Positions 27,301-39,753 of a stretch of 64,000 nucleotides of DNA are shown here, piece by piece. Numbering within the stretch: the first letter of the stretch is position 1; every line of letters begins with the position of its first letter. The notes beneath the pieces were generated by a model, which saw only the letters and a program-made list of their open reading frames with translations, searched no databases and had not been told where the DNA came from. The translations under genes were made by a program, and so were the position numbers. This DNA is from Lineus longissimus. Lineage: Eukaryota; Nemertea; Pilidiophora; Heteronemertea; Lineidae. Where the stretch lies: NCBI RefSeq assembly GCF_910592395.1, contig NC_088315.1, forward strand, positions 18,147,808-18,211,807, given 5' to 3'.

Positions 27301-30300
27301 TCCCTCCACAAGGGCAGACTACATCCGGTGGCACTGAAGTATGGAAGAAAGACAGAAGACGACCAATTTGCGAAAAGGATCATCATCATCATCATCATGG
27401 TAACAGCTGAGGATAAATCATGTTGCTGTGTGTAGAATTGATGGTCCAATATAGGTTAGGTTATCTGTTTGCGCACACATTGCAAGGGTGGAGCTTGCTT
27501 GAAGTAGATTGCGCCAGTCTACCGTAATTCACTGTTACACATCCAGAAGCTAATATCCTTAGGCTTTGAGTCCTTAGTTTAGTAGAGTTTGACGAGTAAT
27601 GTAATATATACGAACAACGCAGCAACAACTCAGCTGAGCGCCAGGCCCTTGGGCCTCTTGTTCTGCTACAAAGTGCAGTGATACACACTAGCTGCTACGG
27701 TAGAATATTATCTCAAAGATGTGGTACTAAAGCGCCGTAATAAAAAAAAAAACATTTCTCATTCTAGGAACTTGGCATGAAGCATCCGTTACACAGAAAA
27801 AAACTCCACTTGGCCTTACAAGCGATCAGTGCTGAGCAAATGGATAAGATGAGCGACTTGGACCACAATTGGGTGACTCAGTGGCTCGATGATATCGGTC
27901 TGCCGCAGTACAAGGACCAGTTTGTAGAAGCGAGGGTCGACGGTCGTGTGCTCCATTATCTTACTGTGGTGAGTTCATGGCCTTTGGCAATGCTCTTTAC
28001 TTTGATTGCGATGTCCTTGGGATAAGAGACGTGAAACGGAGATTCCTACTTGGTTCCTATGCCAGGCAAAGCAAATGATGCGTAGCAGGTCCTGCTTACT
28101 GGTTTTGCCGAGATTTTAACAATAAAGTGGAACCTCCCTTAGCAGACACCTCTCTATTAAGGACAACCTCTCTATTAAGGACACTAGTTTTGGTCCCAAA
28201 TGAATTGTTTCCATTCAATTTGACCTCTCTAATAAGGACACCTCTCTATTAAGGACACTAGTTTTGGTCCCAAATGGATTTTTTCCATTCAATTTCACCT
28301 CTCTAATCAGGACACCTCTCTATTAAGGAGAGTACTTGTCAGTTCCGAGGGTGTCCTTAATAGAGAGGTTCTACTGTATTTGAATGAGGTTTGCTGTATG
28401 TACTGACATCTGGTGTTTTCAAGAGCTAACTTTAACTTGCTGGGCTTTGGCATGGTTTGTCATTGTCTATAGTCTCCCTTTAAGGTGTCGAATGACCTTG
28501 ATCAAATAAATACGGCTCATGCACTCTGACATTTTGTTTTCAGGACGACCTATTGCAACTTAAAGTGACGAATGCCCTCCATCATATCAGTATAAAACGT
28601 GGTATACAGGTGCTCCGGTTGAATAACTTCAACCCGAATTGTTTTAAGAGGCGGCCGGTCAGGGATGAGGTACGTAGAAGAAATTTTTGCAGTAGCATTC
28701 CGCGAAGTTACTATTTATAGCTCACAAGGTCATTTGCATAAGATATTGATGACGTTTTAGTCACGTGACAGTCGGACATCGGCACTTATTTCTACGCATT
28801 TGAGCTTATTGAATTATTTCAAAGTCAATTATCTTTGACCCTGCATTGTTTTTAACATGAATGATACCATAGAGTCGAGAAATATTCAGAACAATTATGT
28901 AGTATTTCCAACACTCGGACATGTGCCAGATTGAATCTAACTGCCCTAGTTAGAAAGCCTGAATCCATTACGAAACCGCATGTCTGTCCGACATTGCCTG
29001 TAATTCAGCGATGGGGAAAAAGAGGGCAGCAGCTGCAGTGACGTCATCTTCGCGGAATGCTATAGGACATGGAGCACGAAATGTATGTTTTGTGGGAAAA
29101 CAAATGTAAAGTAGACACTACAGGGTGTCCCAGAAAGGTTTTCCCTCGCACAATAGAATTCTATTGTGTATCCATTGTGTGAGGGAAAATAATTCTGGGC
29201 CACCCTGTACCGATAGGTTGTGGGTGGGGGGGGGGGCATATTAGTGTTTGCCAGGTTCGTAAATCAGGGGAAATATTTGCACAGTTAAGGTCCTGGGTTT
29301 GGTATGACTTAGCCTGAGGAGAAGCATAGCATTGCAAGATAGTAGAGCCACCTACAGGTGACATTGTGTAACGTAATCTGACCCACCCGACTCCTGCATA
29401 TGTCCTCCCTTTAATGGGTTTATCTTAGCCCTCTGATGATGAATATTGTACATTTCAGGACTTTTATGAGTGGAAGGTTAGTTTTAATCCGGGTTTTGGT
29501 TAACATATAGATTGAGTCGGTGCTAATATAACGAAACAATTTTAAAATATCTGTACCAGACTAAATTGGAATTTCTATTCATATATTTATATCAGTCTTT
29601 GTATAATAAGGGGTCATCTCATAGACTGAAGCCAAATTAAACACAATTTTCAGTTGCTCTGTCATTGTGGACCCCTCCCCCTAAAATATACTAAAAAGTT
29701 TACATTTTCTTCTTTACAAATGTCTGAGTCAGACCATGAAACTGACAATTTTTCCCTCGTTTTCATTTTTGAAGCTGCAACTATCACTGTTCGGATGCAA
29801 CTCCTGCTATCTGAAAAAATGTGGTATGGTTGAGGGACAGCTTTCTGATTATGAAAAAATGCAAATTGTAAAATAAAATTAAAAAAATCTTTTTGCAGAA
29901 GATTTGCAAAAATGAACAGTTTCATATTGAAAGTTGAAATGCCCTCCCCAAAATGAACAAATGTGATCCGTCACAGCAAAACCAGGCGCATGTTGCACAG
30001 AAGATGAGCCGAAATGACACCAGGAGATAATGGAAAAAATTGATGTGCTCATAGTTCACAAAAGGCAGACAATAGAGAAATGAACAAACAGTCCGTCTCA
30101 ACCTGCCAAGCTCTGTGCGACATGCGCCTGGTTTTGCTGTGACGGATCACAAATAGTTATTTTTGGCTTCAATATATTTTGAGATGACCCCTAAGTCCAT
30201 TATCTAACATTACTTTCGCACATCAAACTACCCCTGTACTATTTAACAGTCAGATCAAATCTCAACTCAATGCAATATGGGATGGGTAAAATAAATCCAT

Positions 30301-33300
30301 GGGCTCCTTGTATCGGTGATGTCTACGCCAGGACAAGCGGACGCCCCCACCAAATGAGTAGCCTGCGAGGACTCTACCTTTGGTTAAATTTGTACCTACA
30401 GTAGTGGTATGTGAAACTCTCGTCCTCCTTCCTTGGAGGAGGATTACTCCCTGGAGAGAATCACCTCCAAGTGCAGAGCAAATGCTCAAAGGGTAACTCG
30501 TGTCAAATTTCACCATATAATGTTTTAGCTGTTTTTGACAAATGACTACGTCACTTTCTCATGAATCGGTAAGGTTTTCGAATCGAAATGCACATTTTCT
30601 AGAAATTGATGGTTTAATCCTGCCCGGACGGCTCGCTTCGATGCCGTTTTCGTTGATGACGTCACAACATGAACATTTTCGCGGTCGCGGTGGTTTACAT
30701 TCAGCGATTTTATAATAAATCTAATCAAAAATGGAAAATTTGAGCTTTACATTTTTGATCAACAATTAAAAACGGACGTATTTCCGCAAAGTTGTAAATA
30801 ACATCATAGTATCACTTTAAGAACAAGAAGAAGAAGTAAAGATGTTTTTAACTACCAACTGGTGCATGGTTGATGTGATAATGATCTTGACATGGTTTTT
30901 CCCAACTCTGTACAATATCTACCATCAAACCTCTTAATTTACTATCTGTATAGGTACATATCTGTTATAATACACGGTGTACTTCTAGTCTAACTTACCT
31001 GGTAAGTCATGATATTGGAAAGAAGGAAACTTAGGCTGACTTAGTGAAGGGTTTTGCCAGTGTCTTTCTGTTGAAGGGTATAACTTTCAAAATCAGAAAA
31101 TTTGTATCTGTATAGGTACATATCTGTTATAATACACGGTGTACTTCTAGTCTAACTTACCTGGTAAGTCATGATGGTGAAGTAAAGGAAACTAAGGCCG
31201 ACTTAGTGAAAGGTCTTGCCAGTGTCTTTCTGTTGAAGGGTATAACTTTCAAAATCAGAAAATTTGTATCTGTATAGGTACATATCTGTTATAATACACG
31301 GTGTACTTCTAGTCTAACTTACCTGGTAAGTCATGATGGTGAAGTAAAGGAAACTAAGGCCGACTTAGTGAAAGGTCTTGCCAGTGTCTTTCTGTTGAAG
31401 GGAATAACTTTCAAAATCAGAAAATTTGTATCTGTATAGGTACATATCTGTTATAATACATGGTGTACTTCTAGTCTAACTTACCTGGTAAGTCATGATA
31501 ATGAAAAGAAGGAAACTTAGGCTGACTTAGTGAAGGGTTTTGCCAGTGACTTTCTGTTGAAGGGTATAACTTTCAAAATCAGAAAATTTGTATCTGTATA
31601 GGTACGTATCTGTTATAATACCCGGTGTACTTTTAGTCTAACTTACCTGGTAAGTCATGATAATGGAAAGAAGGAAACTTAGGCTGACTTAGTGAAGGGT
31701 TTTGCCATCGCTGTTGTAGGGTATAACTTTCAAAATCAGAAAATTTGTATCTGTAGGTACATATCTGTTATAATACATGGTGTACTTCTAGTCTAACTTA
31801 CCTGGTAAGTCATGATGGTGAAGTAAAGGAAACTAAGGCTGACTTAGTGAAAGGTCTTGCCAGTGTCTTTCTGTTGAAGGGTATAACTTTCAAAATCAGA
31901 AAATTTGTGTCAGTATAGGTACGTATCTGTTATAATACATGGTGTACTTCTGGTCTAACTTACCTGGTAAGTCATGATAATGAAAAGAAGGAAACTTAGG
32001 CTGACTTAGTGAAGGGTTTTGCCAGTGACTTTCTGTTGAAGGGTATAACTTTCAAAATCAGATCATTTGTGTCAGTATAGGTACATATCTGTTATAATAC
32101 ACGGTGTACTTCTAGTCTAACTTACCTGGTAAGTCATGATAATGGAAAGAAGGAAACTAAAGCTGACTTAGTGAAGGGTTTTGCCAGTGTCTTTCTGTTG
32201 AAGGGTATAACTTTCAAAATCAGAAAATTTTAACAGCATAAAATTTGTGAAGTTGTGGTGAGGGTTGTAAAGATATGAAACATTTACTGACTGGTTGGTA
32301 ATTTTTATTGCAGACGTCAGATATCCTCGCATGCAGCCAAAATCGTCACTCTGCGTGGTTATACTTGTAGGTGCCTGTCCTTAATTGCACTGATAAAGAT
32401 GTCGCTGGTCTGCAGACAAAATGATTTGAAAGAGGCTCAGAATTATCACACATCCTAGCAACGTGGTGTCCTTAATAGAGAGGTTCTAGTGTACTATATA
32501 TTTGCAGGGTCCGATACACAACTCTCCTGAAGAAGTGATGTTATGGACGAACCATCGTGTTATGGATTGGTTGAGATCGATCGATTTGTCTGAGTATGCT
32601 CCTAATATGAGGGGGAGTGGCGTTCATGGTGCTCTTATGGTAAGTCTGGGTCCAATGCTTGGCACAGTCTCATTACCTGTGCCCTTGGGCAAGGAACTTT
32701 ACTAAAAATTGGCACATTCTTTAAACGGTCCTTAATTCGCATAGGTTATGTGCGGTGTGCACATAATTTATATCCCACCTACACAAAACACTGCGTGTAG
32801 GTTGCATAAGTGCGTCCTGAGTCAATTACCCGTGACAAGTGAAACAAGTGACACCATGAACCCTATATGACGCCAGCTTTACACGGATGTGTGCAGTTAC
32901 GTGAGGCAGAGGAGTATGTCAGTTGTGACAGTGACTGTAATCATCGTGGCACTCAACAAAAGAGAACACGATTGGATTGAATTTAGCCAAGGTCAACAAA
33001 TTCAAAATGATGATACGGTTTTTTTTCATATGTTTTTTTTTCCGGTCCAGGTTTTTTCCAGGTCACACGGATGTGCGCAGCTACGTGAAGCAGAGGAGTA
33101 TGTCAGTTGTGACAGTGACTGTGATCATTGTGGCACACAACAAAAGAGAACACGATTGGATTGAATTTAGCCAAGGTCAACAAATTCAAAATGATGATTC
33201 ATGTTTTTGTTTTTTTCCAGGTCTCCGATCCTGCGTTCACAGCGGATCTCCTCGCAAGTTTACTCTCCATCCCGAGCGCCAAGACTTTACTACGGCGCCA

Positions 33301-36300
33301 CCTTAAAACACACTTCGTATCGCTGATTGGTAACGAGATGCAAACTAAGAAACGAGAGCATGAAGCGTGTGAGTCTTATATGCCCCTCACGCCGAATATG
33401 AAAATCAAGGTAAGTTTCAACCATTAAAAGAAACCTATAGCGAAACGTTTTGAAAAATGGGGAGTTTTGAACGGCCCGGTTAAAATCTATGGCGGGAATA
33501 AGCTTCCATTGATAAATGTTAGCAGTTTCGAGTTCCCCCCAGGTAGTTGATTATGTAGCCAATGAGCTGCATGAAAAGTAATCACCAATTCAGTTATTTT
33601 TACCATGTTCAGCTAGTCTAATGAAGACTTGTGGCATCTCGGGTCACAGTTCGAAACTAACTGTCATTTTTGTTGATTTTCAGTCAAAGAAACATGGTAT
33701 TTTTGGTCACAAGCGAAGTAAATCTGAAACGGACTTCGATATTTACGTCTGTCCGATGGACATACAGGGACCTGCGGGCCAGAACCGAGTCCGCAATGGA
33801 GTGCCCGCATACGCAATAAACAGCCGTGAGAACGGAAGCACGGATCCGTCAGTTAAAAAGGTAGATCAGGCGTTTCAATAGTTAGCATGGGTGTCGTCAG
33901 TTTGCCTGTGAACATGTGTGTTATGTCAATTGCCTGTGAATGCTGCAAACTGCCAAATTTTCACGGGAGTTTTTTTCTTGAGAATTTCACGAAAAGCTGC
34001 GCTTCGCAAAAATAAAAACCACAAAAAATATTTTTGAAATTTTCTTTGAAATTTTTTTTAATCGCAAGGACAAAAAGTCGTGAAAGTTTGTGCTTTATAG
34101 TATGGGTGTGCTGTCTGGTTGCCTTTGATATGTAAGTTGCATTTTCAAATATTGATGCCTGCAGAATTGACTTGGAAATGGTTACAGAATTTGGTGTCTT
34201 TTGTGTCGTGTATGCTTCTTTCCACACGACTGTTCATGGAGGTCACAGGAACGACCTGCATGTTGGCTTACCACTGTCCTCAAGGATATCAGCAACGTTT
34301 GCCCAAGGATACTGCGAATGGCATGGAGGTTGGATATGACGATCGTTTGCATGGATGACGGTGCAGTGAATTGCCCAAGGACGCTGGAATGGCATGGAGG
34401 TTGGATATGACGATCGTTTGCATGGGTGACGGTGCAGTGAATTGCCCAAGGACGCTGCGAATGGCATGGAGGTTGGATATGACGATCGTTTGCATGGGTG
34501 ACGGTGCAGTGAATTGCCCAAGGACGCTGCGAATGGCATGGAGGTTGGATATGATGGATCGTGTGCATGGGTGACAGTATACAAATAGTGGATGTTTGGC
34601 AAAGCCTCGTCCGCCATGACATTTCTTCGTCCAGCAAAATTCCATATTGGACGACCTTAAACATCCACTATTTGCTATATTATGCAACCAAGTGTCTTGG
34701 CAAAGAAATCAATCCAAAGGAAAATAATGAAACAATTTGTTTTCATTTTGATTGGATTAAAACCTTTTAGGATCCGTTACGACATTTTTTTTGATCCGTT
34801 ATTGCTTTTTTGGATCCGATACGATGTGATGACTTGAAATCACATGATGTGAATCGAGTTACGCTATTGGCCAAGAACATTTGGTAGCATAATATTGCAA
34901 TGTAAAACACCCACTGTGCATGTGATGCATGGAGAAGAAATACACATTCAAGGAAGAAGGTCCTGCATTGACTGTGTCCCGACCTGAAGTGGATTAAGTG
35001 ACTGTTACATATAGACTCTTCATATAAAGAACAAACAAATTGGAATGTCTCCAGTTTTGAAACAGTCCTGTATGGCTAAAGGAATGTCGTCTGCATGCAG
35101 CATTTTGTTTGTATTGCCTTGTTTTGTCTTGCGACGTCTGCTGTTATACCTGATGGGTTTTGCAAGATCTAACGAATTTCCGTGAAAATTTTCAAGTGAA
35201 AGTATTTATTGATTCCCCATCCTGAGGAAATCGAGGGCTGATGCTCGCTTCTACAGCCCTGCGCGCCAATTCTTGAGACGTTTCCCCTCATTGGCTGAGG
35301 TACAGGTGTCGAACCAAATGTACCCAATCAAAACTCTCGAAATGTCTCAGGTTGTGTACTGTGCTGCAGGGTCGTAAAAGCAAACGTAAAGTCCCGATTT
35401 CCTCAGCATGCAATTTCTGTACAACTGCATTAAGCCTTAAGATACTTCCTGATAGTTTTAAAACGATCGAACTTCATCAAAAAATGTGGTTTTAGCTCTG
35501 GTTTCTTCATAAACTCGGAGATATGGGGTGCTTCTGAATATGCAAATGGGTCCATACTGCTGATTTCAACGCAATGGAGAGGTTTCATACCAACCTTCAG
35601 CTGAGCGGTAGACCCTTGGGCCTCTTGTTATTAGAACCCATCAGGCAGCAGCAGCAGTTTGGAAAAGTTCAACAATGGGTGATATGAGTAAAGGCTAGCA
35701 AATGCTTTTACTTCAGTTTTGTACAGAAAGGCCAAGTGTAAATGTACATGGAGTTTTAGATAAAAGCATTCACTACTCTTTATTCATATCACCCAATGTG
35801 TGCTGTAATTTTTGTGTCAGTTATTGCACCAATTATCTGGAAATTTCCTCCCAAAAGGCAAACTGCTGTTGTGTTATTTGTACATTTGAATTTATTAACA
35901 CTTAATTTGATTGTGATTAGTATTGTACATTTCAAAGGTTTGTGTGTATTCTGTAATTAATGTTGGCCATTTGTGAAAATGTTTTTTGTAAGAATGTTCC
36001 AAACAGTGTTGTGAATTGTACCTTGACTTTAGAAGCAAGATGTAGAATTCAACCATATTTATGATTTGTAAACAAGAAATTTTAAGGAACTTAGAAATGT
36101 CCTGCTCTCTGTCAGACTGTCAGGAACTGATAAAAATAACAATGATTGCCATGTTTTGAGTTCACATACTGCAAATTGTAAAATTTCTGTGGCTACTTAT
36201 GATTTGGGACTGGAAAATATGTAAAAATTCCTCGTTTTTTTCAATAAATTTTTTTTTTGTGAGTCAAAAATATTCCCAACTCCAAAATTTCTGGGTTTTT

Positions 36301-39300
36301 TTCAATAAATTTTTATTTTTTTGTGAATCAAAAATATTCCTTAACTCAAAAATTCCTCACTTTTTTCAATAATTTTTTTTTTGGTGAATCAAAAATATTC
36401 CCAAACTCAAAATTAATTGCCAGCAGAAATTTTTCGGTTTACAGTTCTGTTCTAAAGAAATGTTTGTTAACGTTTGTTTGTTGACTTGATGTGATGTTAA
36501 CGTGCGTCTCTTCACTGATTATTTCCAGTCTCGGCAGCTCGGAGAAATCAAAGAAGTGCCTGTAGTAAGTCGTTTAGTGTGTGCTTGTGCAAGACTTTTT
36601 TTTTCTCAATCGGTGTGGAAAATGATTTCAAACCCCACGGAAGAAATTTCATCACCAAGCTTACCGTGTGAATGCACCAAGAACACATTACTGACACAAA
36701 AATATTATATTTATTTGAAAGGGCCTAAAAATCCTTGGCTCAGACTGTGTTTCATGAGCAGGTGGTGATTTTCGGTAATGTCACGTCCAATGGTTTTTTT
36801 CCGTCCCCAAGTATGCTAGCAGAGAACTACAGTCCAAATCACAATTGTCATCCCTACCTTTGCATCATTGACGTGCTACCCAGCACGTAGGTTGTACGTA
36901 AGTCGCACTTAGGTTGTTCGTAATTTACGCGAAGCATAGAGATAAACGTGTCGCTGGTGCGTCATGGGTGTGTCATGGGTGCGTCATGGGTGTGTCATAG
37001 GTGCGTCATGGGTGTGTCATGGGTGTGTCATGGGTGCGTCATGGGTGCGCAACTCGTGCGTAGGTTGCGCGCCACTGACGCGTAGCAGGATGGATGTCAT
37101 TTGTGACTTGGACTGTACAACGTATGATTTTTTTATGACATCGGGATTTTTTGTGCCAATTATTTAGTTTGTTAATCATTTATTCATCTGTGAAAATTTT
37201 ACGCCTATGTCCTCCGGAAGAAAGGGTTTTAAATCCACCGAGGAAGAAATCGTGTATGCAAAAATGTAAAGAGGATTTTTGTGTCGTGACGGAGTTCCGT
37301 AACGTTAAAAACTGGCGTGATGTATCCCATGGTCACCGCCTGCTCAGAGAGCGAGATACTACTGTATAATCACTTAAACTTTAAGAGCAGGCATCATGTT
37401 ATTGAGAAAAACAATTCTTGGAATGTTGCAGTAAATCTGAGTGTTGGTAATGTGCTGTTGATTGCATTAGAATATATCCCTCTCTGGAGTTACACCACAC
37501 CTTAAATGTCACACCTATCCACACCATAAACCAAAGCACCTTAGGAACTTTAATTTCCACCTGCCATAATTCCAAGAACACCCTTGAGAATGATTTTCCC
37601 AACTTGTTGAGAAACAGGTAGGCTTCCCAACTTGCTGAGATATCCTTACCCTGGGAAAGGAGAAGATAAAAAGCTGTGTTCCTGGAGTGTTCATTGAAAC
37701 ATGGTTTTAAACTTTAATGAAAATTTCAAAATTTGTTGTAAATCCTTCATTGGTTTGGTCTATGAATCGGCTCTACAGGGTTGCCCAGAAATATTTTCCC
37801 TCGCACAATGAATACACAATAGAATTGTATAGTGCAAGGGAAAAGTCTTCTGAGCCACCCTGTAATGTGTTCTTGTGTCAATTGTATTCACTCTATCCTG
37901 TTCCTTATTCAAATGTTTCATCTTTTGAATCTTTTGTAAAGTTTTTGAACCTGATTTTAAGGCATTTATGTTTTGCGTGTGTTGAAGTCACTGTGGCTTT
38001 TTATTGTGTGGTTCTGTCTCTGAGCTCCTGCTGCTCTTTAATCTGTTTTTGTTAAAGTTGCTATAATTCTGATTGTGGTCTTTGTAAGACATTCGATTAC
38101 CTAAATTTCGCGCGCACTGGCCGACTGGTCGAGAACTGAGGGTTCTGGGTTCGATCTGGTTGCCACTTTGTCCTACAAGGGTCAGGTTCAAGTGGGTGGG
38201 CTGAATGAATAGTTCCTTAAAGTGATACTATGATGTGATTTACAACTGTGCGGAAATACGTCCGTTTTTAATTGTTGATCACAAATGTAAAGCTCAAATT
38301 TTCCATTTTTGGTTAGATATCTTATAAAATCACTTAATGTAAACCACCGCGACCGTGAAAATGTTCATGTTGTGACGTCATCAAAGAAAACGGCATCGAA
38401 GCGAGCCGTCCGGGCGGGATTAAACCATCAATTTCTAGAAAATGTGCATTTTGATTCGAGAACCTTACCGAGTTATGAGAAAGTGACGTAGTCATTTGTC
38501 AAAAACAGCTAAAACATTATATGGTGAAATTTGACACGAGTTACCCTTTAAGGGTTGACCGAAGGCACCACCATTTTGGCTGGAACTTGAAATCCTAAAG
38601 CTGAGAGAACTTTCAATATGAAGTGAATATCCATTTCAAGGTAGGAGTCGGATCTCTGTGAGCAAAGAACAGCCTCCCATCCTTGAAATTGGCTCTCACT
38701 TCGTTTTGAAAGCCTTTTAATTGCTTTAGGATTTTAATTTTTTGTGTGATTCATAGGTGTTTAACTAGATTACTGGTCGCTAAATCATAGCAACGACAAA
38801 GTGTATAGCACCCACTTGTACGGCAATTTAGTTTAGCGTCAATAATGCCACTTTAACTACCAATCATCCTGGTTCCTAGGTGTCACACCAACTGCTTCAA
38901 TAGAAACACGTATTGAAAAGATCGCATCCTGGCTTTTTCTTGGAGATTTCGTCCAAGTATTTTGGGGTTTTATACAGTGAGCCCCGAAAATGTGAAAAAT
39001 TCGAAAGTTAGCGCCTTTGTGAAACACGGAATTTGTCCACATCAAAAACCGAATTCAGTGTTTCCTGGTTTAAAATGCGGATTTTGAGGGGTCTTTTGGG
39101 ATTTTAGCTTTTGATTACGGACTTTACTAAATCAAGTTTTTTTTTAAAAACGGATTTTCGGGGGCTTAATAATGCGCGTGGAAAGAAATTTCTGTTTTTC
39201 TAAGAGATGATATTTTCCATTTCAGAGAGAGGAGAGAGCTGCGAAGGAGATAGGTGCATATTCTCATGAAATAAACACACTAACAGTGAGTAACATAAGA

Positions 39301-39682
39301 CCTGACCTCTCTCACAATACTAAGATTTTGTAGCAATCCCCCCCCCCCCGTGGTGAATATTGTCGGTTTTATGGACTCTGATTGATTATTGGGGAGCTTG
39401 GTGGCACAAGAGTTGAGGATGTTGGCATCCCCTGCTCTACAGGGAGGCCTAGAAAGTTTTTCCCTTACACAATAGAATTGTATTGTGTATCCATTGTGTG
39501 AGGGAAAAGCTTTCTGGGTCACCCTGTAGGGTAATTCACGCTCCTCTAACAAAATGGTGTAAAGAGAATCTGTGTTGATAGTCGGAAAATCGCCTGATCT
39601 GCTTGGCCCACAGTCAGATGATTTTGTTAGCTCAGCTGAAAAGCTGAGCTATTCATATGAGTAAATGGTAGAATGAGTGTCC

Positions 39683-39753
<71 letters not shown>

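Larger units (their letters stand above)
24276..27662 (+). mobile_element. Composite 3.4-kb mobile element, copy 1
   Basis: Nearly identical to 39627-43030 from TTAGCTCAGCTGAAAAGCTG at the left to GGCCCTTGGGCCTCTTGTT at the right, with unrelated flanks. The sharp ends imply transposition of a unit. The left end has the hairpin AGCTCAGCT/AGCTGAGCT followed by a TCTG microsatellite. The right end has hairpin AGGCCC/GGGCCT near the terminus. Terminal hairpin plus microsatellite without long TIRs is reminiscent of Helentron-type rolling-circle elements, but no Rep/helicase is present, so class is unproven. It carries a possible mini-gene and a nested Harbinger-like element. Confidence 0.85.
33861..36528. 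other. Intron: repeats and unassigned DNA
   Basis: Holds the 72-bp array (34300-34575), a palindrome (34580-34676), a terminal fragment of the composite element (35597-35631), a family F hairpin (35673-35797) and an AT-rich array (36220-36415). Remaining DNA, including 34680-35590, shows no exon. Confidence 0.5.

Noticed and set aside
27207-27449. 66-80-codon ORFs near the right end of the composite element as genes
   Set aside because: They include an ATC microsatellite, have no recognisable features and are repeated only with the element.
24276-27662. Processed retrocopy as the source of the mini-gene
   Set aside because: It has an intron with good splice sites and no poly(A) tract, so retroposition of an mRNA does not explain it.
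34182-34687. 124-160-codon ORFs on minus
   Set aside because: Products of the 72-bp minisatellite in three frames.
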